Shown here: one piece after another, positions 8,554 through 20,457 of the stretch
How positions within the stretch are numbered: position 1 is the stretch's first letter
Layout of the letters: every line of letters starts with the position of its first letter
NCBI RefSeq assembly: GCF_008933155.1
Contig: NZ_WBVP01000010.1
Span: 62,001 to 126,000, forward strand
Direction: 5' to 3'
Source: Aliivibrio finisterrensis
GTDB taxonomy: Bacteria; Pseudomonadota; Gammaproteobacteria; Enterobacterales; Vibrionaceae
DNA length: 64,000 nt
The notes under the pieces: generated by a model
The model's input: only the letters and a program-made list of their open reading frames with translations
Told to the model about the DNA's origin: nothing
The model's database searches: none
Program-made: the position numbers and the translations under genes

Positions 8554-10497
8554 TTATGATTTCTTTGCTTTTCTACGACGTTTAAATTGCGGTTTTGTCG
8601 GGCTTTTCAACGTTTTTAATGATTCTGGTACCGGACCTTGTTGAACTCTTTGCATAAAATTTAGGACTTTGGTTTCTAATTCAGACATAAAGGGACGATA
8701 TGCGCAGGTTCTTTCTGTCATTCCTTGTAGCTGAAACTCCCAATGTGCCGTCATATCTGGGTAAGTCGCCTCATTCGGTAACGCATGAATCAAGCCTTTA
8801 CCTGCCTCACTGGCATGAATGTTTTTACCATTTCGAGTTAATAGTTGGCGTTTAAATAAAGTATCTAATATCCCTGCTCGCGTGGCTTCTGTTCCTAATC
8901 CATCGGTATCTCTTAATATCTTTTTTAACTCTTTATCTTCAACAAAGCGTGCAATACCCGTCATGGCTTGCAGCAACGTAGCCTCAGTAAAATACTTAGG
9001 AGGCTCCGTCATCTTGTGTTTTATTTCACCTTCACGGCACGTATGTACTTCGCCTTTTTTAAGCGGAGGAACTTTATTCGCTACATCATCATCGCTATTT
9101 TGTGCTTGAGCTTTGCCCAGTAATACTCGCCAGCCTGCAAACAACATCTGCTTGCCTTTGGCTGCAAAGCCCCCCCCTGCAATATCAAACACCAACTCAG
9201 CTTCGGCGTAAACAGCAGCAGGATAAAACTGCATTAAATACTGACGGGCAATTAAGTGATAAACCTTCTCTTCAAACCCAGAAAGCCCTGCCGAACCACT
9301 CGATTTTGGGGTTGGAATAATCGCATGGTGAGCATCTACTTTACTGTCATTCCAAGCGCGTGATTTCAACGTTAAGTCGGCATTGGTTACTGCGCTAGAT
9401 AATTGCTTATCGTTATTACCAATTGCAGCGCATACTTGTTCACGCTGCTTATAATGATCTTTGGGTAAGTGACGACTGTCTGAGCGTGGATAAGTGATTA
9501 ATTTGTGCTTTTCATACAACGCCTGACACGCATCTAATACTTGCTGTGCACTTAGGTTGTAACGTTTTGAAGCATCTATTTGTAATGACGATAACGAATA
9601 AGGCAAAGGCGCATTTTGCTTGGTTTCTTTATTTTCAGCTTTAGTGACGGTTGCTGGTTGATTCGCAATTCTTTGAGCCACGTTTTCTACCAATTTCAGA
9701 CTGAGCACGCGCCCTTCTTCGTCTTGCCACTGCTGACACGCTTCACTTGGCTTCCACTTCGCTCGAATATCAAACGCTTGTCCGTCATTCAACTGAGGAT
9801 TTTGATAAGGAATTAATGCTTCTAAGGTGAAATACGCTTTAGGAATAAAATTAGCAATCTCTTCATCACGGCGAGTCACTAAACCTAATACAGGCGTTTG
9901 TACACGGCCTACAGATAATACACCTTGATAACCACCACGTTGACCTAATAAGGTATAAGCGCGTGTCATGTTCATGCCATACAGCCAATCGGCACGAGAG
10001 CGCGCTAAAGCTGAAATAGAGAGAGGAATAAACTCTTGGTTACTTCGCATTGACGTTAATGCACGTTTTACTGCCGGTAAATTTAAATCGCTAATTAATA
10101 ACCGTTGAGTCGCCGCTTTTTTCGTTTTTGACAGTTTTAAATAATCCAAAACTTCATCAACTAACAGCTGCCCTTCTCTATCAGGATCACCCGCGTGAAC
10201 CACTTGAGAAGCGGTTTTCAGTAACTTTCGGATCACCGTTAATTGTTTGCTCGACGACTTTCTTGGACGAAGTTGCCACTGCTCAGGAACAATAGGTAAA
10301 TGCTCCATACGCCACGATTTGTATTTATCATCATATGCATCAGGCTCAACTTGCTCTAATAGGTGACCAATACACCAAGTTACAATGTCGCCATTGCCAC
10401 ATTCTATGTAGCCTTGTTGATTCTTCTGTGGCTTTGCTAGACCGGCGGCAATCGCTCGACCTAAACTCGGTTTTTCTGCAATAAATAATCGTGACAT
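8554..10497 (-). CDS. topB: DNA topoisomerase III (type IA)
   Basis: Single-strand-passing topoisomerase that decatenates replication and recombination intermediates, often together with RecQ. The Toprim domain begins at residue 2 (SRLFIAEKPSLGRAIAAGL) and includes the acidic DPDREGQLLVDEVLDYL metal site. The catalytic tyrosine is in LITYPRSDSRHLP. At 647 residues it is close to the E. coli enzyme, and the C-terminus is a lysine- and arginine-rich tail. The ATG at 10497 follows a run of six U directly and has no visible Shine-Dalgarno sequence. Family alignment nevertheless supports this start. Upstream are a sigma70-like promoter and a LexA-type palindrome. Confidence 0.96.
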   Translation of the reverse strand: MSRLFIAEKPSLGRAIAAGLAKPQKNQQGYIECGNGDIVTWCIGHLLEQVEPDAYDDKYKSWRMEHLPIVPEQWQLRPRKSSSKQLTVIRKLLKTASQVVHAGDPDREGQLLVDEVLDYLKLSKTKKAATQRLLISDLNLPAVKRALTSMRSNQEFIPLSISALARSRADWLYGMNMTRAYTLLGQRGGYQGVLSVGRVQTPVLGLVTRRDEEIANFIPKAYFTLEALIPYQNPQLNDGQAFDIRAKWKPSEACQQWQDEEGRVLSLKLVENVAQRIANQPATVTKAENKETKQNAPLPYSLSSLQIDASKRYNLSAQQVLDACQALYEKHKLITYPRSDSRHLPKDHYKQREQVCAAIGNNDKQLSSAVTNADLTLKSRAWNDSKVDAHHAIIPTPKSSGSAGLSGFEEKVYHLIARQYLMQFYPAAVYAEAELVFDIAGGGFAAKGKQMLFAGWRVLLGKAQAQNSDDDVANKVPPLKKGEVHTCREGEIKHKMTEPPKYFTEATLLQAMTGIARFVEDKELKKILRDTDGLGTEATRAGILDTLFKRQLLTRNGKNIHASEAGKGLIHALPNEATYPDMTAHWEFQLQGMTERTCAYRPFMSELETKVLNFMQRVQQGPVPESLKTLKSPTKPQFKRRRKAKKS

Positions 10498-10502
10498 AAA
10501 AA

Positions 10503-10532
10503 AGTGCTGATGTTGTGAATAACATCAGCACT
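10503..10532 (-). terminator. fadH terminator abutting the topB start codon
   Basis: A perfect 12-bp stem, AGTGCTGATGTT / AACATCAGCACT, has a 6-nt loop. On the minus strand it is followed by six U and then the topB AUG at 10497. It should end fadH transcripts. The predicted topB transcript would start inside the hairpin and so not form it. Confidence 0.85.
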
Positions 10533-10560
10533 ATACCTGTATGAATAGACAGTTATCAAG
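10530..10560 (-). promoter_or_regulatory. topB promoter with LexA-type box in the spacer
   Basis: On the minus strand, TTGATA (-35, 10554-10559) and TATAGT (-10, 10530-10535) are 18 nt apart. CTGTATGAATAGACAG (10537-10552) matches the SOS consensus CTGT-N8-ACAG and fills this spacer. LexA bound there would block RNA polymerase. Both elements are read from sequence only; a chance match to the 8 fixed bases is expected about once per 65 kb, but not in this exact position. Confidence 0.6.
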
Positions 10561-10590
10561 TTTTGTTGCCTAACTTGTTGGAATTTTAGC

Positions 10591-12648
<2,058 letters not shown>

Positions 12649-12810
12649 TTATGCCACAATTAACCATTTACAAATATGCAACATCCGTCAATGTTTTTAT
12701 TAAAACTCAGTAATAAAAATAATTCTCATTTAGACTAATTTAGTCTAGTTACTTTCTAGCTCAGTTAGCGTAGGATAGTGACAGAGTTCAAACTAATAAT
12801 AAGGTACAAT

Positions 12811-14667
12811 ATGAAAGGGTTATTCCACTTCATAGGAAATTTTTTTAAAGCTATATGGAAGTTACTTTCCTTTACCCGTCAACTGGTATTAAACCTATTT
12901 TTTCTTGCTTTTGTTGGAGTGATTGCATTCACTTTCCTAGCCAGTGATGAGTCTAACGTTGAAACTCAACAAGTTGAGAAGAAGGCGTTAATCCTTAATT
13001 TATCAGGTCCCATTGTTGAAGAGAGTAAATTTCGCGAGCCATTAGAGCGTGTTAGCTCTGATTTATTAGGCAGCCAAAAATCACAAGCAAATGTCTTATT
13101 TGATATTGTCGATACTATTCGCTTTGCGGCTCATGATGACAATGTTTCGGGCTTAGTACTTCATTTAAAAGAAATGAATGAAACCAGCTTAACTAAACTC
13201 CGTTATATCGCTAAAGCCATCAATACCTTCAAAGCCGCAGGTAAACCGGTTTATGCCATTGGTGATTACTACAATCAAAGCCAATACTATTTAGCAAGTT
13301 ACGCTGATAAAGTTTTCATGGCACCTGATGGTACGGTTCTATTACGTGGCTACGGCGCTTATACGCTGTACTACAAAGACCTACTTGAAAACCTGAATGT
13401 CTCTACGCATGTTTTCCGTGTTGGAACCTATAAATCGGCGGTAGAACCGTATCTTAGAAATGACATGTCTGATGCTGCAAAAGAATCAACGTCAGTATGG
13501 TTAACTCAATTATGGGATGCCTATTTAGATGATGTTGCTACTAACCGTCAAATTGATGCAAAAACGTTAACCATGCCAATAGAGCAATTCATTGCAAAAT
13601 TGAAGACGGTTAATGGTGATTTATCACAAATGACAGTAGAGCTCGGTTTGGTGGATAAACTGGCTACACGACAGGAAGTTCGTAAAGATCTCATTGAGCA
13701 ATTTGGTTCAAATGGCTACGACAGCTTTAAACAGATCAGCTATTACGATTATCGCCCGCAAGTTCGCCCTGCGATCATTCCTAATGCTCAAGATATTGCG
13801 GTTGTTGTCGCAAGTGGAGCTATCATGGATGGCACGCAACGCCAAGGGACTGTTGGTGGAGACTCTACAGCAGCGCTACTTCGTCAGGCTCGTGGTGATA
13901 ACAACGTAAAAGCCGTCGTTCTTCGTGTTGATAGCCCTGGTGGCAGTGCTTTTGCTTCTGAAGTGATCCGCAATGAAGTCGACGCACTAAAAGAAGCAGG
14001 TAAACCGGTGGTTGTTTCAATGTCGAGTGTTGCTGCCTCTGGTGGCTATTGGATCTCTGCAAGTGCTGATAAAATCATTGCTCAACCAACCACTATTACG
14101 GGTTCAATTGGTATCTTTGGTATTTTAACCACCTTTGAAAAAGGCTTAAATAGGATGGGGATCCACAGCGATGGGATATCAACATCTCCATTTAATGGCG
14201 TTGGCTTAACTCGCCCGTTAAATGATGATGTTGCTCAAGTAATGCAGTTAGGTATCGAACATGGCTATCACCGCTTTATTAAACTGGTGAGTGATCATCG
14301 TGATCTATCCTTAGAAGCGGTTGATAACGTAGCACAAGGTCGTGTTTGGACAGGTAAAGATGCGCTAAAGCATGGTTTAGTTGACCAATTAGGTGATTTT
14401 GATGATGCAGTACAAGCCGCAGCTCAATTAGCCAATATGGAGTCATATAACCTCTACTGGGTTAAAGAGCCTCTATCTCCAATGGAACAATTGCTTGAAG
14501 AGTTAAGTATGAGCTTTAACGCTAATATCAAGACAGAATTATTTTCACTTGCTCCTGAAGCATTGCAACCAACCATCCGCAAAGTTGCAACAGACATCAA
14601 CATGTTGAATAACTTTAATGATCCAAAAGGGCAATATCTCTTCTGTTTGAACTGTAGTAATCTTTAA
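12811..14667 (+). CDS. sppA: Signal peptide peptidase SppA (protease IV), 67K type
   Basis: Inner-membrane serine protease that degrades cleaved signal peptides. One N-terminal membrane anchor lies at about residues 20-42. Two tandem ClpP-like domains follow. The general base is K208 in FRVGTYKSAVEPYL of the first domain. The nucleophile is S410 in SMSSVAASGGYWIS of the second. Both positions correspond to E. coli K209 and S409. The start at 12811 (MKGLFHFIGNFF) has AATAAGG upstream; an in-frame GTG at 12778 is less likely. Length is 618 residues. A terminator follows. Confidence 0.95.
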   Translation: MKGLFHFIGNFFKAIWKLLSFTRQLVLNLFFLAFVGVIAFTFLASDESNVETQQVEKKALILNLSGPIVEESKFREPLERVSSDLLGSQKSQANVLFDIVDTIRFAAHDDNVSGLVLHLKEMNETSLTKLRYIAKAINTFKAAGKPVYAIGDYYNQSQYYLASYADKVFMAPDGTVLLRGYGAYTLYYKDLLENLNVSTHVFRVGTYKSAVEPYLRNDMSDAAKESTSVWLTQLWDAYLDDVATNRQIDAKTLTMPIEQFIAKLKTVNGDLSQMTVELGLVDKLATRQEVRKDLIEQFGSNGYDSFKQISYYDYRPQVRPAIIPNAQDIAVVVASGAIMDGTQRQGTVGGDSTAALLRQARGDNNVKAVVLRVDSPGGSAFASEVIRNEVDALKEAGKPVVVSMSSVAASGGYWISASADKIIAQPTTITGSIGIFGILTTFEKGLNRMGIHSDGISTSPFNGVGLTRPLNDDVAQVMQLGIEHGYHRFIKLVSDHRDLSLEAVDNVAQGRVWTGKDALKHGLVDQLGDFDDAVQAAAQLANMESYNLYWVKEPLSPMEQLLEELSMSFNANIKTELFSLAPEALQPTIRKVATDINMLNNFNDPKGQYLFCLNCSNL

Positions 14668-14677
14668 AAGCATGACG

Positions 14678-14702
14678 AGCCCGACACATGTCGGGCTTTC
14701 TT
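14678..14702 (+). terminator. sppA terminator
   Basis: Arms AGCCCGACA (14678-14686) and TGTCGGGCT (14689-14697) are followed by TTCTTT. Confidence 0.8.
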
Positions 14703-14759
14703 TATGTCAAATGCACAGTATAATCGCACCACCTCCCATAACTCTGTACCGTTGTTATT

Positions 14760-15773
14760 ATGGAAAGAAAACACATTTACATCGCCTACACTGGCGGCAC
14801 AATCGGCATGTTAAAATCAGATGATCATGGCTATGTTCCTGCCGCAGGGTTCATGCAACATCAATTAAAACAAATGCCTGAGTTCCATCGTGCAGAAATG
14901 CCTATTTTCACCATTCACGAATATGAGCCACTGATTGACTCATCTGATATGACGCCTGAAGATTGGCAACGCATTGCGGATGATATTCGTGCTAACTACG
15001 ATAAATACGACGGATTTGTAATACTTCATGGTACGGATACCATGGCCTATACTGCCTCAGCACTGTCATTTATGCTTGAGAACCTTGGAAAACCAGTGAT
15101 CGTAACTGGCTCTCAAATTCCTCTTGCTGAGCTACGCTCTGATGGCCAAAGCAACTTATTAAATGCCTTACACATTGCAGCTAATTACCCAATTAACGAA
15201 GTCACTTTATTCTTTAATAACAAGTTAATTCGTGGCAATCGCAGTACAAAATCACATGCTGATGGCTTTGATGCCTTTTCATCACCAAACCTGCCACCAC
15301 TATTGGAAGCGGGCATTAATATTCAAATCAATGGTGCCGAAATAAATAAACAGCCTGAAGGTGCATTCACGGTTAATGACATTACCCCACAGCCTATTGG
15401 TGTAGTAACCATGTATCCAGGAATTTCAGCGGAAGTGATTAAAAACACATTACGCCAGCCAGTTAATGCCATGATCCTTCTGACTTTTGGGGTAGGTAAT
15501 GCACCACAAAACCCAGAGCTTCTTGCGCAATTAAAAGAGGCTTCTGAGCGTGGTGTTGTGGTTGTTAATTTAACTCAATGTCTATCAGGAAAGGTAAACA
15601 TGGGAGGGTATGCAACAGGCTGTGCACTTGCTGAAGCCGGCGTTATCAGTGGTTATGATATGACTCCTGAAGCGGCTTTAGCGAAGCTGCATTATATTTT
15701 AAGTAAAGATCTGCCTTATGAGACCATGCGTACCATGATGCAGCAAAATTTACGTGGTGAGTTAACTCACTGA
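14760..15773 (+). CDS. ansA: L-asparaginase I (cytoplasmic type)
   Basis: Hydrolyses L-asparagine to aspartate and ammonia. The first catalytic threonine lies in IAYTGGTIGML near the N-terminus, and the second in VILHGTDTMAYTASALSFML. No signal peptide is present, which fits the low-affinity cytoplasmic AnsA type rather than periplasmic AnsB. The 337-residue length is the family norm. It follows sppA, as in several gamma-proteobacteria, but a terminator separates the two. A strong terminator is found after the stop. Confidence 0.94.
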   Translation: MERKHIYIAYTGGTIGMLKSDDHGYVPAAGFMQHQLKQMPEFHRAEMPIFTIHEYEPLIDSSDMTPEDWQRIADDIRANYDKYDGFVILHGTDTMAYTASALSFMLENLGKPVIVTGSQIPLAELRSDGQSNLLNALHIAANYPINEVTLFFNNKLIRGNRSTKSHADGFDAFSSPNLPPLLEAGINIQINGAEINKQPEGAFTVNDITPQPIGVVTMYPGISAEVIKNTLRQPVNAMILLTFGVGNAPQNPELLAQLKEASERGVVVVNLTQCLSGKVNMGGYATGCALAEAGVISGYDMTPEAALAKLHYILSKDLPYETMRTMMQQNLRGELTH

Positions 15774-15807
15774 TCTTCTAGTAACAATGATTGATTCTAA
15801 TAAAAAG

Positions 15808-15841
15808 GCTTCCCTGATATTCTCATGGGAAGCTTTTTTTG
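15808..15841 (+). terminator. ansA terminator
   Basis: Stem GCTTCCC (15808-15814) / GGGAAGC (15827-15833) is followed by eight T, between the convergent ansA and asd genes. Confidence 0.8.
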
Positions 15842-15865
15842 TTCTATTAACTAATGCAATTAACG

Positions 15866-16981
15866 CTATTTCTTTTCGTTAAGAATTATACGTAATGTAC
15901 GACGAAGTGGCTCTGCGGCACCCCACAGTAATTGGTCACCAACCGTAAAGGCATTTAAGAAATCATTACCCATCGACATTTTACGTAAACGACCAACAGG
16001 AACAGATAGCGTACCGGTCACTTTTGCAGGTGTTAGCTCTTGTGCCGTAATATCACGCTCATTTGGGATCACTTTAACCCAATCATTGTGCGTAGCGATG
16101 ATCTCTTCAATCTCATCCATTGGCACATCTTGTTTCAGCTTAATCGTTAATGCTTGTGAATGGCAACGCATTGCCCCAATACGCACACAAGTACCATCAA
16201 TCGCAATTGGAGAATCTTGTAGGCCTAGGATCTTATTGGTTTCAACCGTTGCTTTCCATTCTTCTTTGCTTTGACCATTTTCACGCTTCACATCGATCCA
16301 AGGGATCAGTGAACCGGCCAATGGCGCTCCAAATTCCGACGTTGGGAATGAATCAGAACGAATTGTTTCTGCTACTTTTCTATCAATATCTAAAATAGAG
16401 CTAGAAGGGTTTGCCAATTCAGACGTTACACAGTCATTTACTACACCCATTTGAGAAATCAGTTCACGCATATTCTTCGCACCAGCACCAGAGGCTGCTT
16501 GATACGTCATTGCACTCACCCACTCAACTAAGCCAGCTTTATATAGCCCGCCCAAGCCCATTAACATTAAGCTAACCGTACAGTTACCACCAACATAAGT
16601 ATTTGTGCCTGCATGAATGCCTTGTTGAATTTGCTCAAAGTTCACTGGATCAAGCGTAATAATCGCATCCTCTTTCATACGTAATGTAGATGCAGCATCA
16701 ATCCAATAGCCTTTCCAACCTGCTTGACGAAGTGCTGGGTATACTTTTTCAGTATAGCTACCACCTTGACAGGTAATAATTGCATCTAATTTTAGTAAAG
16801 ATTGAATATCAAATGCATCTTGCAGTAAACCGGCATCCTTTCCAAGGTTTGGTGCTGGGATACCTACTTGTGATGTGGTGTAAAATACAGGCTCAATGTG
16901 GTCAAAATCACGTTCTTCAACCATACGTTGCATTAAAACTGAACCAACCATTCCACGCCAGCCGACTAAACCTACTCTCAT
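15866..16981 (-). CDS. asd: Aspartate-semialdehyde dehydrogenase
   Basis: NADPH-dependent enzyme that makes aspartate semialdehyde, the branch point to lysine, diaminopimelate, threonine and methionine. The N-terminal nucleotide site is [18 protein letters not shown]. The catalytic cysteine is C134 in [18 protein letters not shown]. The substrate-binding region and the C-terminus ([27 protein letters not shown]) match the 370-residue Gram-negative Asd class. The ATG has AGGGAG upstream on the minus strand. It is a single gene facing a long intergenic region. Confidence 0.96.
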   Translation of the reverse strand: MRVGLVGWRGMVGSVLMQRMVEERDFDHIEPVFYTTSQVGIPAPNLGKDAGLLQDAFDIQSLLKLDAIITCQGGSYTEKVYPALRQAGWKGYWIDAASTLRMKEDAIITLDPVNFEQIQQGIHAGTNTYVGGNCTVSLMLMGLGGLYKAGLVEWVSAMTYQAASGAGAKNMRELISQMGVVNDCVTSELANPSSSILDIDRKVAETIRSDSFPTSEFGAPLAGSLIPWIDVKRENGQSKEEWKATVETNKILGLQDSPIAIDGTCVRIGAMRCHSQALTIKLKQDVPMDEIEEIIATHNDWVKVIPNERDITAQELTPAKVTGTLSVPVGRLRKMSMGNDFLNAFTVGDQLLWGAAEPLRRTLRIILNEKK

Positions 16982-17603
16982 TATACTCTCCCTGTTAATA
17001 CTAAAAATATGAAATCTCTACCCCATCTATATGATGAACAGAAGAAAATCTCAAGCACTATTTGCCTTACTCTCTCCATTTTACGCTGAAAATTTCATTT
17101 ACATTTTAATTTATCCTTCAAGATAAAAGTGCAAAAAAACAGCACATTTAAAATTAACTTCTCTAGTCATCAAATTAAAACTTAACATAAATAATACTTT
17201 TAATTACTTGAGTTAACTTAACAACCTAACACCTTATAAATCAACAATTAATAAAATTTACATCGCGTTACACTTCGCAAAGCTTCATGAATTAACCATT
17301 AAGCAAACGAATACCCTAAATTTATGTTAAATATCCCGAATCAAATCATTACAGTAGCTAAATTTACAATATAAAATAAAAAATTCAATTGATTGGAAAT
17401 AAAAACAAAGATAAATTAAAACGTAAATTTAACCATTAAATTACCTTTAACTTAGTCCAGTAACATAGCTAGAGATAAGAATCACAAATAAGCCAGAGTT
17501 AATCGACCTCTTGTTGATCATAAGGTAAAGTGCACCTCGTTTAGAAAACACAATCCCTGATCGTATGAATATTATTCATACATACAAAAAAGAGGCTTTT
17601 TAC
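16982..17603. other. Long AT-rich asd-nhaC intergenic region
   Basis: A 622-bp stretch between divergent genes. It is very AT-rich and shows no credible ORF. I looked for lysine riboswitch signatures because of asd and the NhaC-type transporter, and did not find the conserved GGGGAGC/GCCGAAG core. It presumably holds both promoters. Confidence 0.5.
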
Positions 17604-19040
17604 ATGAAGCAAGCAACGACAAAGTTACCTTCGCTGACGCAGGTAATTATATCTTTAGGGCTATTTCTACTACTTGCCTTTTCTTTCACGGCACAACTTG
17701 ATCTACCTATCCAATTAGCACTTTATATTGGTTGGTTCATTATCATTACTTTAGGTATCAAGTTAGGTCATGATTATAAATCTTTAGAAAAAGCAGCTCT
17801 AAACGGCATCTCCAATGGACTAGGAGCGGTATTAATTCTCTTGGCTGTAGGTGCTTTAGTAGGTACTTGGATTTCTGGTGGTATTGTTCCAACCATTATT
17901 TATTATGGTTTGAAAGCCATTCATCCTTCTATCTTCCTTCTTGCAACAATGATCATCTGTTCATTAACCGCTCTTGCTACAGGTACCTCATGGGGTGCTG
18001 CTGGTACTGCTGGTATTGCCATGATGGGGATTGGACAAGGTCTTGGGGTTCCTGCACCAATTACTGCTGGTGCGGTTCTGTCTGGTTGTTACTTCGGTGA
18101 TAAAATGTCACCGCTTTCAGATTCGGTAATCCTTGCTTCTTCAATGTCTAACGTTGAAGTAATGGAACACATTAAGGGCATGCTTCCAGTTGCACTTATC
18201 AGTTACATCATTACTGGTATCATGTTTACCGCTTTTGGTTTCCACTTTGCTGGTAACGTTGACATGAGCCAAGTAGATTCTGTTATCTTAGCAATGGAAA
18301 AGCAATTTGTTATCTCTCCATTCTCATTTGTTCCTGTGGTTATTGTTCTTGGCCTACTGGCAATGCGTATGCCTTCTTTCCCAGTAATCAGCTTTGGTTC
18401 ACTGCTGGGTATTATTTGGGCGGTAATGGTTCAAGACATTGACTTCTTAACAGCATTTAACACAGCATGGGCTCCGTACTCAATTTCATCAGGTGTTGAG
18501 TTTATTGATGCGATCCTAAATCGCGGCGGTATGTCTTCAATGCTTGGGTCTGTAGCTGTTATCGTATTTGGTTTAGGTTTTGGTGGTTTGCTAGATAAAG
18601 TTGGCGTACTAGAAACGGTTGCGAAACTATTCGAAAAACGCGTTCAAGGTCCTGGTTCTCTAGCAACAAGTACTATTACTACCGCTTTCTTTGGTAACAT
18701 CTTTGGCTCTGCGATGTATGTGTCACTTATTCTTACTCCAAAAATCTGTGCGAAAAACTACGACCGTTTAGGCTACAAACGTAAGAACCTTTCTCGTAAC
18801 GCGGAATTTGGTGGTACGTTAACCTCGGGTATGGTTCCCTGGAGTGATAACGGTATTTATATGGCAAGTATCCTAGGCGTTGCTACCTTGTCTTACGCAC
18901 CATTCATGTGGTTAAGCTTCGTATGTATCATCGTAACGATTGTGACATCTTACATGGGCTGGTTTGTTGATAAATGTGAACCTACTATCACAGCAGAAGA
19001 CACAGATGAAGCCATTGCTGTAGAAACAAAAACAGCATAA
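17604..19040 (+). CDS. nhaC: NhaC-family Na+/H+ antiporter
   Basis: Multi-pass inner-membrane transporter with about 11-12 hydrophobic segments. Typical NhaC-family stretches are SLTALATGTSWGAAGTAGIAMMGIG, GAVLSGCYFGDKMSPLSDSVILAS and SRNAEFGGTLTSGMVPWSDNGIYMA. The Na+/H+ antiport role is inferred from the family, and some members carry amino acids instead. The ATG at 17604 is preferred because AAGAGG lies about 10 nt before it; an in-frame ATG at 17565 has no such site. Length is then 478 residues. It is monocistronic with a strong terminator. Confidence 0.88.
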   Translation: MKQATTKLPSLTQVIISLGLFLLLAFSFTAQLDLPIQLALYIGWFIIITLGIKLGHDYKSLEKAALNGISNGLGAVLILLAVGALVGTWISGGIVPTIIYYGLKAIHPSIFLLATMIICSLTALATGTSWGAAGTAGIAMMGIGQGLGVPAPITAGAVLSGCYFGDKMSPLSDSVILASSMSNVEVMEHIKGMLPVALISYIITGIMFTAFGFHFAGNVDMSQVDSVILAMEKQFVISPFSFVPVVIVLGLLAMRMPSFPVISFGSLLGIIWAVMVQDIDFLTAFNTAWAPYSISSGVEFIDAILNRGGMSSMLGSVAVIVFGLGFGGLLDKVGVLETVAKLFEKRVQGPGSLATSTITTAFFGNIFGSAMYVSLILTPKICAKNYDRLGYKRKNLSRNAEFGGTLTSGMVPWSDNGIYMASILGVATLSYAPFMWLSFVCIIVTIVTSYMGWFVDKCEPTITAEDTDEAIAVETKTA

Positions 19041-19061
19041 TTACCTCATCTCGCTCCAATA

Positions 19062-19094
19062 AAAAATGCCAGTGATTACGTCACTGGCATTTTT
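19062..19094. terminator. Terminator after nhaC, symmetric
   Basis: A 14-bp stem, AAAAATGCCAGTGA / TCACTGGCATTTTT, has a 5-nt loop. It lies between the convergent nhaC and lipoprotein genes and could work both ways. Confidence 0.88.
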
Positions 19095-19153
19095 GTATCT
19101 AACGGTTTAATTCTTATGTAGCTAATTAATGATGCTTATTGAAATTGATGTAA

Positions 19154-20359
19154 TTAAATAACCGTTTTCTTTATTGCAGCTCGTTTACCAAGGAAATAAC
19201 CCAGACCTAAAGGGGCAAAGAAAATCGCTAAGATAAACAAGATAAAGTAAATGATGGTACTTTTAATCAAATCAATCACTTTATCTACCGCCAATGTCAG
19301 CACATCTTGTGATACTTTATCTAGGTCTTGAGTAAATTTTTCACGCTCTTGAGACACAATAATGGCAATAGCCTTACGCTCTCTCTCAACCATATTTACG
19401 AGCTCTTGGCGTTCACGAGCGACCATAATTTCTAAAGCAACACGTTCTGCACTAAGCTGATTTAATTTGTCATCAGTTTTCATGTCTAAATCATCAAGCA
19501 GTGGTTGTAATTGCACACTCATTTGTTCTACTAGATTTTGCATATACTCAGGATTATTTTTCACAAAGTCTTGGAATGACTCAGAGGTATGACGCAAACT
19601 CTCCATCGTTTTATTTATATCATTCGCATTCACATTACTATTTATGGCGATTAATTGTGCTTTCCATGTCATTATCTTTGGCATTTGCTCAGAAACTAAA
19701 CCTAAACGATCAGACACATCACCTAATGCCTCTGGCATTGTTCCTAACGTTGCTACCGCTTCTGTTTCATCGATATTTTGATGTGCTAACCATGCTTTTA
19801 AAGCGGGTGTTCTACGCATCATTAAGCTATCAAAAGGGTGCTCTGCAACGAACCCTTTAATAAAATCTTGAGCATCACTAAACTCTGAACTCGGCAATAA
19901 CTTTTCTGCCATATTCTCTATGTCATTGTTCAATAATTGGCTTGTTTGAAAATCCACATCCCCCTCAAATAAACCCGAACCTTTTCCTTGTGGTGAGAAG
20001 AATTGTTTCATTTGTGCCGCAAAGATCCAAGTATCGATTAACGCAATTTTTGGAGAGACTTGATATGCAGCTTGTTGAAGCCCTTCTTCTGCATGGATTT
20101 TCCATAACAAAACATACGATTGATGCAAGCTGTCCTCTTTAGGGTACGTCGCTGAGATTTCATCCGCAGCTGATTCCACCTCACTAAAGAAGTGTTTACT
20201 GTACTCACGGGTTAAAATACGAGTATTAAGTTCTACCGTTGTTAACGGTTCTGATTGAGACTCTATTTTAAGCTCAAGTAGAGAACACCCATTAAGTAGC
20301 AAAAGAGACAAAACGATAGAAAAGAATTTAGAAGCAAAAAGCTGAGAGGTGTATTTCAT
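19154..20359 (-). CDS. Lipoprotein with coiled coil and C-terminal membrane helix
   Basis: A 401-residue protein of unknown function. The N-terminus ends in a lipobox, LLLLNGC, so C25 is the probable lipidated residue. Serine at +2 means no inner-membrane retention signal of the Asp type. Residues of about 230-350 are strongly helical, with a charged segment (RERQELVNMVERERKAIAI) likely to form a coiled coil. A single hydrophobic helix near the C-terminus (IYFILFILAIFFAPLGLGYFLG) is followed by basic residues. ATG 20359 is used, with GGTAGGG upstream, not the TTG two codons earlier. The protein may be anchored at both ends. A loose likeness to chemotaxis-receptor coiled coils is not enough for a name. 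Confidence 0.7.
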   Translation of the reverse strand: MKYTSQLFASKFFSIVLSLLLLNGCSLLELKIESQSEPLTTVELNTRILTREYSKHFFSEVESAADEISATYPKEDSLHQSYVLLWKIHAEEGLQQAAYQVSPKIALIDTWIFAAQMKQFFSPQGKGSGLFEGDVDFQTSQLLNNDIENMAEKLLPSSEFSDAQDFIKGFVAEHPFDSLMMRRTPALKAWLAHQNIDETEAVATLGTMPEALGDVSDRLGLVSEQMPKIMTWKAQLIAINSNVNANDINKTMESLRHTSESFQDFVKNNPEYMQNLVEQMSVQLQPLLDDLDMKTDDKLNQLSAERVALEIMVARERQELVNMVERERKAIAIIVSQEREKFTQDLDKVSQDVLTLAVDKVIDLIKSTIIYFILFILAIFFAPLGLGYFLGKRAAIKKTVI

Positions 20360-20457
20360 GGACAACCCTACCTAAACCAAAATTTTATAACTAAAGGATA
20401 GATAGGGTATCATCTTACAAAAATCAAGTTATCAAATATTTGAGAACAAATCGCCAA

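Noticed and set aside
16982-17603. Lysine riboswitch upstream of asd or nhaC.
   Set aside because: Only a GAGGTGC-like word is found; the conserved core is missing.
19501-19860. 119-codon plus-strand ORF antisense to the lipoprotein gene.
   Set aside because: Shadow ORF; the minus-strand frame has a signal peptide, coiled coil and membrane helix.
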